A program made the translations under genes and the position numbers. The notes below the pieces were generated by a model. It worked only from the letters and a program-made list of their open reading frames with translations, was not told the DNA's origin and did no database searches. Positions 1-6,384 of a stretch of 6,384 nucleotides of DNA are shown piece by piece. Each line of letters begins with the position of its first letter. Within the stretch, counting starts at the first letter, position 1. Origin of the DNA: Spirosoma sp. Lineage in GTDB: Bacteria > Bacteroidota > Bacteroidia > Cytophagales > Spirosomataceae. Location of the stretch: positions 1-6,384 of the forward strand of contig JAQBNX010000125.1 in the NCBI GenBank assembly GCA_028288385.1, written 5' to 3'.

Positions 1-1373
1 TCACCAGCTTTGCTTTTCCTATTGTTATCATCACCTCGTGCGTGATCGCCCTGGTTTCTCATGCGCTCATTCCTGGCTTTACCCTGGCGCTGGGCTTTTT
101 GCTGGGTGGTATCATCTCCCCGCCAGATGCTATCTCAGCCACGACCATCATGCGCCAGGTGGCCGTACCTAAGTCGCTGGTTAGCATTGCTGAAGGAGAA
201 AGCCTGCTGAACGATGCGTCGTCGCTGATTGTCTTTCGGTTCGCGCTGGCCGCCGTGCTAACCGGACAGTTCGAGTTTCAGCAGGCCGCGACCAGTTTCG
301 GTCTGGTCGTTTTTATGGGCATTGGGATGGGTCTGCTGGTAGGCACCCTATTCTACGCCATTCATCGCTGGTTGCCAACCACACCCTCCATCGAAATCGT
401 ACTCACGCTAGTAACGCCCTATTGCATGTACTACGCGGCCGAGCACTTCGATTTTTCAGGTGTGCTGGCGGTAGTTAGTGGGGGACTGCTGTTATCTACA
501 CAGCGGCAACGCTTGCTGACGTACCAAAGTCGGATTCAGGGCGTAAACGTGTGGTCGAACATTGTCTTTGTGATGAACGGGCTGATCTTCCTGCTTATTG
601 GCCTGCAACTGCCGTCTCTTGTTCAGCAACTCGGTACCACCAGTCTGCCCAGCGCCATTGGGTATGGCCTGGCTATCTCGTTCGTCCTCATGCTAACCCG
701 TTTGGTTTGTACGTTTGGCGCTGCCTCATTCACCCGGTTTGCGAGCCGGTTTATTACGGTCGCCGATCCAAATCCTGAATGGAAAGGACCCTTGATTTTG
801 GGTTGGGCTGGGATGCGTGGAGTGGTCTCACTGGCTGCAGCCCTGTCAATACCCCTGCTCATCGGGGCAGGGCAGCCGTTTCCCCACCGCAGCCTGATTC
901 TTTTCATCACCTTTGTCGTCATCCTGATGACTTTAGTTTTTCAGGGCTTAACCCTGCCTTGGCTGATCCGGAAATTAAATATGCAGGATCGACACACGAC
1001 GATTCCCGAACAGGAGCAGGAGCGAATCATACAACAAACACTAGCCCAGACTTCGATGCAATTTCTGGAGGGCGAATTTGGTAATCATAAGCCAACCAAT
1101 GAGCACGTAGCTAATCTGTACGATAGACTAAAGATTGAGTTGAAATGGCTCAATCAGAACCAGGACCAAGGTGGTAATGATCCATTGAACAACCGGATTG
1201 ACTATCAACGTACTTATCTGAACCTGTTGCAACAGCAGCGTAACGTACTCGATGAATTGAATCACCGGGCGGAATTAGACGAAGAACTGATCCGTAAATA
1301 CCTTACCCTGATCGACCTGGACGAGTACAATATCAGAGAAAAGCTGCCTACGCAGGCTCTAGCATCCAGCTAA
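1..1373 (+). CDS. Na+/H+ antiporter, CPA1 family (bacterial YjcE/NhaP-like form), 5'-truncated by window edge
   Basis: Inner-membrane antiporter exchanging Na+ (possibly K+) for H+ in pH and salt homeostasis. The frame is open from nucleotide 3, so the GTG at 42 is an internal Val and the true start lies upstream. 456 residues are visible; relatives have about 520-550, so roughly 60-90 N-terminal residues are missing. Numbering from nucleotide 3: SPPDA at 39-43 (Asp at nt 126-128), EGESLLND at 64-71 with the ion-binding Asn-Asp pair at nt 210-215, and GWAGMRG at 267-273 with the conserved Arg at nt 816-818. Hydrophobic segments run to about residue 323. A hydrophilic, probably helical cytoplasmic tail of about 130 residues follows, ending in a DEELIRKYLTLIDLDE-like stretch typical of the bacterial CPA1 group. 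The gene converges on the efflux operon and is not co-transcribed with it. Family assignment is firm; ion preference cannot be read from sequence. Confidence 0.93.
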   Translation, partial: TSFAFPIVIITSCVIALVSHALIPGFTLALGFLLGGIISPPDAISATTIMRQVAVPKSLVSIAEGESLLNDASSLIVFRFALAAVLTGQFEFQQAATSFGLVVFMGIGMGLLVGTLFYAIHRWLPTTPSIEIVLTLVTPYCMYYAAEHFDFSGVLAVVSGGLLLSTQRQRLLTYQSRIQGVNVWSNIVFVMNGLIFLLIGLQLPSLVQQLGTTSLPSAIGYGLAISFVLMLTRLVCTFGAASFTRFASRFITVADPNPEWKGPLILGWAGMRGVVSLAAALSIPLLIGAGQPFPHRSLILFITFVVILMTLVFQGLTLPWLIRKLNMQDRHTTIPEQEQERIIQQTLAQTSMQFLEGEFGNHKPTNEHVANLYDRLKIELKWLNQNQDQGGNDPLNNRIDYQRTYLNLLQQQRNVLDELNHRAELDEELIRKYLTLIDLDEYNIREKLPTQALASS

Positions 1374-1421
1374 TTTTTAACGAAGCTTCAACTGACGTAA
1401 ACACTATTTTCGGATCTGTGC
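1374..1421. other. Convergent intergenic gap without a recognisable terminator
   Basis: These 48 bases separate the stop codon of the antiporter gene (TAA, 1371-1373) from the stop codon of the outer-membrane channel gene (1422-1424 on the minus strand). The only symmetry I see is the 8-base perfect palindrome GAAGCTTC at 1382-1389, which has no loop and so cannot make a terminator hairpin. Short T runs are present (1374-1378, 1407-1410) but no GC-rich stem precedes them on either strand. Transcription from both sides may end inside the opposing gene or by Rho; that is inference. Confidence 0.6.
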
Positions 1422-2855
1422 TTACTTCCAGCCCCCACCCAATGCGCGGTACATGCTAACCATGGCGTTCAATTGCTGCACTTTGGTTTCAATGAGCTGA
1501 AATCTTGACTCCAGTGCATCACGTTGGGTAAACAGAACTTCGGTATAGTCGGCCCTAGCTGCATTGAAAAGCGTGTTTGAAATAGCAACCGACTGCGTAA
1601 GGGCCTCAACCTGCCTTGCCTTCACATCATAGCTTTTTCCTAAATTGCTGATGTTGGATAGCTGATTGGCAACCTCAATGTACGCGTTTAAAACGGTACG
1701 TTCGTATTGATAAGCCGCCTGTGTCTGCCGTGCGTTGGTACTGTAATAAGCCGCTATAATTGCGTTCCGGTTAATCCAGGGTCCGACTAAGCTGCCTGCC
1801 AGTGAAAACAGAATCGATTCAGGACTAAACAAAAACTTTGGATTGTAGGCACTGAGGCCAACGGATGCGGAAATATTCAGCGACGGATAAAAGTCGGCTT
1901 TAGCCACCTGCACATCCAGTTTAGCGGCTGCCAGGTTCAGCTCGGCCTGTCTGATGTCGGGGCGGTTTTCCAGCAGTTGCGATGGAATGCCGGTGTTAAC
2001 TATGGCAGGCACCAGATTACTGAATGACTGCGCATCTCTGGCTATGGGCTGATTCGGGTAGCGGCCTACCAGGAAGTTAATCCGATTCTCCGTTTCAATA
2101 ATTCGTTGCTGAATGCCATACTGCAGGCCCTGCGTGTTCAAGACCTGGGCTTCAAATCGACGTACGGCCAGTTCGGTAACCCGGGTTGCCTGCTTCTGGA
2201 TTTTCACCAGATTCAGGGCGTTGGTTTGAATGTCAAGGTTCTGCTGAACAATTGCCAGCTCATTGTCAAGCCCCAGCAGTTCGTAGTAAGAAGTTGCAAT
2301 TTCGGACACTAAGTTCGTTATCGAGAAATTGCGTCCTTCTACGCTCGACTGATACCGGATGACCGCGGCTTTCTTAGCCGTGCGCAGCTTCCGCCAGATG
2401 TCTACTTCCCAGGAAGCCGTAGGCCCCAGCTGAAAGTTGGGCAGAAAATAGGGAATACGGGTATCTAGTGTCCTTTCTGTGTTCCCTTCTAGCACTCCTT
2501 CGCTGGTATAGCGGCCAGCTCTGGTCACGCCAACTGCACCGCCAAAGCCAACAAAGGGCAGGTAGGCCCCCTGGCGGGCCCTGATTTCATTACTGGCAAT
2601 CGCAATCTCCTGCAGAGAAATATTAAGTTCCTGATTGTTTTGTAGCGCCGTATCAATCAGGGCGTTCAGGTTGGGATCGGTAAAAAACTCTTTCCATCGA
2701 ATTTTGCCCGTATTGGTCGAGTCCTGCGAGTTGTTATAACTCGCAGGAACCGCCCGATTCTCGGTTCTGGTAATTAATGCCGGGGTCTTGCATGCCGCAA
2801 ACGCGAACAACAGGCAGGCTACTCCCAGGCATTTATACATGATTTGCTTCAACAT
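1422..2855 (-). CDS. Outer-membrane efflux channel lipoprotein, TolC/OprM-like (NodT family)
   Basis: Outer-membrane exit duct of the tripartite pump, expected to trimerise into a beta-barrel plus a long periplasmic alpha-barrel that docks on the adaptor. At 477 residues it is full length for the family. The N-terminus is a lipoprotein signal: short basic start, hydrophobic core, lipobox FAAC with the lipidated Cys at 22. Two outer-membrane-efflux repeats follow, about 55-255 and 285-470. Family landmarks are WKEFFTDPNLNALID (54-68), ASWEVDIWRKLR (147-158), the repeat-two signature GIPSQLLENRPDIRQAELNL (289-308), an ADYTEVLFTQR stretch (435-445) and the closing ALGGGW (471-476). The gene is last in the operon and starts inside the pump gene. 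ATG at 2855 gives MLKQIMYK; an in-frame ATG at 2840 would still leave a usable signal peptide. I prefer 2855 because a GAAGAGAG purine stretch lies upstream of it. Substrate is set by the pump, not by this protein. Confidence 0.95.
   Translation of the reverse strand: MLKQIMYKCLGVACLLFAFAACKTPALITRTENRAVPASYNNSQDSTNTGKIRWKEFFTDPNLNALIDTALQNNQELNISLQEIAIASNEIRARQGAYLPFVGFGGAVGVTRAGRYTSEGVLEGNTERTLDTRIPYFLPNFQLGPTASWEVDIWRKLRTAKKAAVIRYQSSVEGRNFSITNLVSEIATSYYELLGLDNELAIVQQNLDIQTNALNLVKIQKQATRVTELAVRRFEAQVLNTQGLQYGIQQRIIETENRINFLVGRYPNQPIARDAQSFSNLVPAIVNTGIPSQLLENRPDIRQAELNLAAAKLDVQVAKADFYPSLNISASVGLSAYNPKFLFSPESILFSLAGSLVGPWINRNAIIAAYYSTNARQTQAAYQYERTVLNAYIEVANQLSNISNLGKSYDVKARQVEALTQSVAISNTLFNAARADYTEVLFTQRDALESRFQLIETKVQQLNAMVSMYRALGGGWK
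2833..2855 (-). other. Pump/channel gene overlap with two candidate start codons
   Basis: The last 23 bases of the pump gene are also the first bases of the channel gene in another frame. On the minus strand the octamer AATCATGT occurs twice, 15 bases apart; the first copy holds the ATG at 2855-2853 and the second the ATG at 2840-2838, both in the channel frame. The pump stop TAA (2835-2833) lies just after the second ATG. This arrangement favours translational coupling: ribosomes ending the pump could restart at once on the channel gene. Which ATG is used is undecided from sequence. Confidence 0.7.
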
Positions 2856-5800
2856 GATTAATACTCTCTTCTGGTTGTGGAAATGTGTCTACTGCGTGAA
2901 CCATACTTTCTGTTAACGAATGATCTTCTTCATCCCTAATTAATTGACGACCATCAGCCAGACTGGCAAAGATGTAGTATAGGCCAGGGATGATGATAAC
3001 ACCGAAAATGGTACCAAATAACATACCTCCCAGCGCAGATGCACCAATCGTACGGTTACCAATAGCACCGGCACCGGTTGCAATAATCAACGGAATCAAA
3101 CCGGCCACAAAGGCGAATGAAGTCATCAAAATAGGACGGAAACGAACCCTGGCCCCTTCAATGGCTGCGTTCAGAATGGTATCTCCTTCCTGGCGCTTTT
3201 GAACGGCAAATTCCACAATCAGCACGGCGTTTTTACCCAGCAAACCAACCAGCATGATAAGGCCAATTTGGGCGTAAATATTGTTCTCCAGCCCCATTAG
3301 CTTCAGCACCAGGAACGACCCGAATACCCCAACAGGCAGCGAGAACACAACGGCCAGCGGAATGATAAAGCTTTCGTACTGGGCGGCCAGGACCATGTAG
3401 ACGAAGGCCAGTACAATCAGGAACACATACAGCGACTCATTTCCCCGAATCGATTCGTCATAGGAAAGGCCTTCAAAAGCGATATCATACCCCCTTGGTA
3501 GCGTCTTGGCGGAAACTTCCCGGATAGCCTGAATCGCGTCAGCTGTAGTATATCCCTTAGCAGGCTGGCCCTGAATAGCGGCTGAATTGTACAAATTGAA
3601 CCGGGTAATTTCGTTGGGTCCCTGCCCTTTTTTAAGCGTCATGAAGGCCGAGTAAGGCACCATTTCTCCCGCATCGTTCTTGACGAAAAGCTTAAGAAGA
3701 TCGGTTGGAAGCCTCCTGAAACTAGGATCGGACTGCACATACACTTTGAAAAACTGGTTGTATTTGATAAAGCCCTGTTCGTAGGTACTGCCAATCAAAA
3801 TATTGAGGTTATCCATCGCTTTGCCGATAGACACGCCTTTTTGCATGGCCAGCTTGTTGTCAATCTCCAGTTCGTATTGTGGATAATTGGCGGCAAAAAA
3901 GGTAAACAAGCCAGTTAGCTCTTTACGCTTGCCCAGGTTATCCATGAACTGCTTGTTGATCTTATCGAACTCACTGTAGTCTGTATCGGATGTTTTGTCC
4001 AATAAGCGCATCGAGAAACCGCCTGAAGTACCAAATCCGGGAATGGCTGGTGGTTCAAAATATTCAACCGTAGCCCCAAGGTTTTTCGATTTCTCCTCCA
4101 ACTCTTCCATGATCTCCTTAACGGTATGATCACGATCCGACCAGGTTTTCAGGTTAATTAGACACGTACCGGCATTGGAGCCCCGACCTTCGGTCATAAT
4201 CTCGTAACCGGCCAGCGAAGAAACCGACTCGATACCCTCTACTTCTTCACAGATTTTCTGGAGTCGGCGCGACACCTCGTTGGTTTTTTCCAGGGTTGAG
4301 CCTGGTGGCGTCTGGATAATAGCATAAATCGTACTCTGGTCTTCGTTGGGAATAAAACCCGCCGGCAATATTTTATTCACGAACACGATTCCCGCACAGA
4401 AACCAATTAATACGGCGAACGTGACGAACCGGCGACTGACGATTAATTTTAATAAGCCAACGTACCAGCCTGTCATATTTTCGAACCCCCGGTTGAAACT
4501 ATCGAGTGCTCTGGTTAGTATGTTTTTCTTGCGGGGATGTTCAGACCCATGGTGGTTTTTCAACAGCATGGCGCACAACACCGGCGTAAGCGTCAGGGCG
4601 ATTAAGGCCGAAATCACGATGGAACTAGCCATGGTGATGGAGAATTGCCGGTAAAATGTACCCACCGGACCCGACATAAAGGAAATAGGCAGGAATACCG
4701 ACACCATGACGGCCGTAATCGCAATAATGGCTCCACTGATCTCGCCGAGCACTTTTTTAACCGCACCAAAGGGAGTTAGATGCGGCTCTTCTTCCATTTT
4801 GGCGTGCACGGCCTCCACCACCACAATCGCGTCGTCCACCACAATACCAATAGCCAGCACGAGAGCAAAGAGCGTAATTAAGTTAATGGATATACCAAAA
4901 AACTGAATCACGAAAAACGCCCCGATCAGCGATACCGGAACCGCCAGAATTGGTATCAGAGTCGAACGCCAGTCACCTAAAAATATAAACACAACCAGCG
5001 CAACCAGGATAAAGGCATCCCGTAACGTATCAATTACCTGCTCGATAGACGCGTCCAGGAAGTTGGATACGTCATAGCTGATTTTATAGTCTACCCCCGG
5101 AGGAAAAGAAGCTTTCATAACCTCCAGCTTAGCTTTTACTTCCTTAATTACATCACTGGCATTACTACCATAGTTTTGCCGCAACACAATGGCTGCCGAT
5201 GCATGGCCATCCAGGTTGGAATAGATATCAAAGAATTCACTACCTAATTCAACTTTGGCTATATCCTTCAGGTGTATGCTTTCCCCGGCAGCATTGGCCC
5301 GGACAATAATGTCTTCATACTCTTCGGGCTTGTTATACCTTCCTTTGTAGGTAAGCACATATTCCAGCGACTGAGCTGCGATACCGGAGCTCTGACCAAT
5401 CCGGCCTGGCCGACCAATAATACTTTGCTCCCCGATAGCCTTCATTACATCTTCCGTGGAGATGCTATAGGCCCGCATGCGTTCTGGGTTTAACCAAACA
5501 CGCATGGCATAGCGTCGGCTACCCAGAATTTGTGCCCTGGCTACCCCTTTGGTCCGCTGTATTTCAGGGATCATTTTAACGGTAGCGTAGTTGAACAGGA
5601 ATTTTTCGTCAATACTCTTTTCCTTGGAATAGAGGTTGACATACATCAACATACTGGGTTGAACTGGCGAGATAATAACCCCTTCACGCTGTACCAGTTC
5701 GGGCAGGAGCGGCATAACCTGGTCCACCCTGGTTTTTACCCGAATAACGGCGACGTTAGGATCGGTACCCGGTTCAAAAATAATTCGGAGGGTAGCCTCA

Positions 5801-6057
5801 CCCGCACTAGTGGCATCGGTAGCGATATACCGCATATCCTGGACACCGTTAATAGCCTGCTCCAGGGTAATCAGGGTGGATTTAACCAATACATCGGCAC
5901 TGGAGCCGGGATAGGCAATGAATATATTGACCGTGGTGGGGGCAATATCGGGGAATTGTGAGATCGGCAGCCTTGTGATGGCCAGGATACCCACAAAGAC
6001 AATCATGACCGATATAACAATGGCGAATACGGGTCTGCGTATGAATTTTGAAAACAT
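2833..6057 (-). CDS. RND-family efflux pump, inner-membrane transporter (HAE1/AcrB-like)
   Basis: Proton-driven trimeric exporter that captures substrates from periplasm or membrane and passes them to the outer-membrane channel. 1074 residues, slightly longer than AcrB (1049). The typical opening MFSKFIRRPVFA fixes the start at 6057; the ribosome site is a weak A-rich AAAAGAT. Twelve membrane segments in the RND order: about 9-28, then 343-360, 366-386, 392-413, 440-459 and 471-498, then 541-560, and 874-892, 898-918, 926-948, 975-995 and 1003-1030. Large periplasmic loops lie at 29-342 and 561-873. The proton relay is complete: Asp408-Asp409 in GIVVDDAIVVVE, Lys942 in GLLGKNAVLIVEF, and Arg972 and Thr979 in VRFRPILMTS, matching AcrB D407/D408, K940, R971 and T978. 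GFIPNEDQ is at 567-574. This supports HAE1 (drug/hydrophobe) rather than heavy-metal RND. By my eye alignment most AcrB deep-pocket phenylalanines are replaced, so the substrate is not predictable. The acidic, His-containing tail (1042-1074) overlaps the channel gene. Confidence 0.97.
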   Translation of the reverse strand: MFSKFIRRPVFAIVISVMIVFVGILAITRLPISQFPDIAPTTVNIFIAYPGSSADVLVKSTLITLEQAINGVQDMRYIATDATSAGEATLRIIFEPGTDPNVAVIRVKTRVDQVMPLLPELVQREGVIISPVQPSMLMYVNLYSKEKSIDEKFLFNYATVKMIPEIQRTKGVARAQILGSRRYAMRVWLNPERMRAYSISTEDVMKAIGEQSIIGRPGRIGQSSGIAAQSLEYVLTYKGRYNKPEEYEDIIVRANAAGESIHLKDIAKVELGSEFFDIYSNLDGHASAAIVLRQNYGSNASDVIKEVKAKLEVMKASFPPGVDYKISYDVSNFLDASIEQVIDTLRDAFILVALVVFIFLGDWRSTLIPILAVPVSLIGAFFVIQFFGISINLITLFALVLAIGIVVDDAIVVVEAVHAKMEEEPHLTPFGAVKKVLGEISGAIIAITAVMVSVFLPISFMSGPVGTFYRQFSITMASSIVISALIALTLTPVLCAMLLKNHHGSEHPRKKNILTRALDSFNRGFENMTGWYVGLLKLIVSRRFVTFAVLIGFCAGIVFVNKILPAGFIPNEDQSTIYAIIQTPPGSTLEKTNEVSRRLQKICEEVEGIESVSSLAGYEIMTEGRGSNAGTCLINLKTWSDRDHTVKEIMEELEEKSKNLGATVEYFEPPAIPGFGTSGGFSMRLLDKTSDTDYSEFDKINKQFMDNLGKRKELTGLFTFFAANYPQYELEIDNKLAMQKGVSIGKAMDNLNILIGSTYEQGFIKYNQFFKVYVQSDPSFRRLPTDLLKLFVKNDAGEMVPYSAFMTLKKGQGPNEITRFNLYNSAAIQGQPAKGYTTADAIQAIREVSAKTLPRGYDIAFEGLSYDESIRGNESLYVFLIVLAFVYMVLAAQYESFIIPLAVVFSLPVGVFGSFLVLKLMGLENNIYAQIGLIMLVGLLGKNAVLIVEFAVQKRQEGDTILNAAIEGARVRFRPILMTSFAFVAGLIPLIIATGAGAIGNRTIGASALGGMLFGTIFGVIIIPGLYYIFASLADGRQLIRDEEDHSLTESMVHAVDTFPQPEESINHVEANHV

Positions 6058-6136
6058 ATCTTTTGCTGCTTCGACACGGATTCTGACGGTCCTTTAATCG
6101 CCAGAATCTGTGCCGTCCGATTTTTAGAATATTAAA
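6058..6136 (-). other. Intercistronic spacer between adaptor and pump genes
   Basis: This 79-base spacer contains no gene. In transcript direction it begins AT-rich after the adaptor stop, carries an imperfect hairpin in the middle, and ends with the A-rich leader of the pump gene (GCAAAAGAT before ATG). I see no Bacteroidota-type promoter (TAnnTTTG with an upstream TTG) within it, so the pump is most likely read from a promoter upstream of the adaptor gene, outside the window. Confidence 0.7.
6072..6115 (-). repeat. Imperfect inverted repeat able to form an intercistronic RNA hairpin
   Basis: Two 17-base arms, 6072-6088 (CGACACGGATTCTGACG on the plus strand) and 6099-6115 (CGCCAGAATCTGTGCCG), flank a 10-base loop. 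They are reverse complements except at three positions. Read as operon (minus-strand) RNA, two of these become G-U wobbles and one an A-C mismatch, leaving 16 pairs out of 17. Read as plus-strand RNA there are two A-C mismatches, so the operon transcript folds better. No U-run follows the stem in the operon direction, so it is not a classical terminator. It could shape mRNA processing, stability or relative expression of adaptor and pump, or be a leftover of a dispersed palindromic repeat. The arms are seen in the sequence; the role is inference. Confidence 0.65.
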
Positions 6137-6384
6137 TTATTCGGCGTATAGACTTAAATGGGAAATGACATTGTCAGGCTGAACGAACTTGGCGTGTATT
6201 TTTTCGTTTTCTTTTACCTGGCGTAAACCTTCCAGCAGAATCCTGTCACCTGTATTCAGGCCAGATTTAACCACGAAAATGTGGGGCATCTCGGCTGCTA
6301 TGGCGACTTCTCTTGACCGAATTTTATTGTCTTTATCCACTACGTAGACATACTTCTTTTCCAGCACTTCGAAGGTGGCTTTCT
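6137..6384 (-). CDS. Efflux RND periplasmic adaptor subunit (membrane fusion protein, AcrA/MexA-like), C-terminal fragment
   Basis: C-terminal 81 residues of a periplasmic adaptor that links the RND pump to the outer-membrane channel. The frame runs off the right edge: codons for KATFE precede the GTG at 6367-6365, so that GTG is an internal Val and not a start. Relatives are about 350-400 residues, so only about a fifth is visible. What is seen is the beta-barrel/membrane-proximal end: ATFEVLEKKYVYVVDKDNK, then a strand REVAIAAE, then VVKSGLNTGDRILLEGLRQV with the conserved GL-x-x-GD turn, and a short hydrophilic finish. This part touches the pump's porter domain. Lipobox or signal peptide, hairpin and lipoyl domains lie outside the window. 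It is followed in the same direction by the pump gene after 79 bases, the normal adaptor-pump-channel order. Being C-terminal only, it says nothing on substrate. Confidence 0.93.
   Translation of the reverse strand, partial: KATFEVLEKKYVYVVDKDNKIRSREVAIAAEMPHIFVVKSGLNTGDRILLEGLRQVKENEKIHAKFVQPDNVISHLSLYAE

Larger units (their letters stand above)
1422..6384 (-). other. Tripartite RND efflux operon (adaptor, pump, outer-membrane channel), 5' end outside window
   Basis: Three consecutive minus-strand genes encode all parts of one envelope-spanning exporter in the order adaptor, inner-membrane pump, outer-membrane lipoprotein. Spacing is 79 bases between the first two genes and a 23-base overlap between the last two, which supports a single transcript. 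The promoter and any local regulator (often a TetR- or AraC-type gene in such loci) would lie upstream of the adaptor gene and are not visible. No terminator is apparent after the channel gene. Confidence 0.88.

Noticed and set aside
42..44. GTG as the start of the antiporter gene
   Set aside because: The frame is open to the window edge and the preceding 13 codons encode a hydrophobic stretch that continues the family's membrane region, so the gene starts further upstream.
834..878. GC-rich inverted repeat (CAGCCCTG with CAGGGCAG, plus inner CCCC/GGGG)
   Set aside because: It lies inside the antiporter coding region over a conserved transmembrane stretch (SLAAALSIPLL) and is explained by codon use; no regulatory context.
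551..1084. Open frames at 551-778 (+), 623-922 (-) and 779-1084 (+) within the antiporter gene
   Set aside because: The antiporter frame is continuous with intact family motifs across this stretch; the others are out-of-frame or antisense shadows.
1382..1389. GAAGCTTC palindrome in the convergent gap
   Set aside because: Only 8 bases, no loop, no flanking T-run linked to it; expected by chance.
3915..4133. 72-residue minus-strand open frame inside the pump gene
   Set aside because: It is an alternative frame of the RND porter-domain region, whose main frame is intact.
4346..4906. Two plus-strand open frames (4346-4654 and 4706-4906) antisense to the pump gene
   Set aside because: Low-complexity Ile/Ala/Thr-rich translations are what the reverse strand of membrane-segment codons gives; no independent support.
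5530..5961. 143-residue open frame on the plus strand, opposite the start of the pump gene
   Set aside because: It lies wholly antisense to the strongly conserved RND coding sequence, has no family motif and no plausible upstream signals; a shadow frame.
6365..6367. GTG as the start of a small 76-residue gene
   Set aside because: The frame continues to the window edge with KATFE, which fits the conserved C-terminal region of adaptor proteins; this is an internal Val of a longer gene.

Overview
The window looks like chromosomal DNA of a Bacteroidota member. An aerobic Cytophagia-type bacterium (Spirosoma or a relative) is my best guess, from moderate GC content (roughly half), weak A-rich ribosome binding sites, and protein sequences resembling the Bacteroidota branches of each family. 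The genus is inferred from general familiarity, not from a search.

Layout. Positions 1-1373 (+) hold the 3' part of a CPA1-type Na+/H+ antiporter gene whose start lies left of the window. After a 48-base convergent gap, the rest is one minus-strand operon. It reads, in transcription order, the 3' end of a periplasmic adaptor (membrane fusion protein) gene (6384-6137, start outside the window), a 79-base spacer with a strong imperfect hairpin, a complete HAE1-family RND pump gene (6057-2833), and a complete TolC/OprM-like outer-membrane lipoprotein gene (2855-1422) that overlaps the pump gene by 23 bases.

How the genes work together. The three minus-strand products would form one tripartite efflux machine. 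The RND trimer in the inner membrane uses the proton gradient to pick up substrates, the adaptor ring bridges the periplasm, and the lipid-anchored outer-membrane channel releases the substrate outside. The antiporter exchanges cations for protons at the inner membrane. It is on the opposite strand and is not part of the operon; any link through proton-motive force is only generic.

I found no mobile element, CRISPR array, RNA gene or clearly new system. The points most worth a second look are the intercistronic hairpin between adaptor and pump genes, the loss of most AcrB-type pocket phenylalanines in the pump, and the overlapping pump/channel junction with two candidate start codons in a short repeated context.
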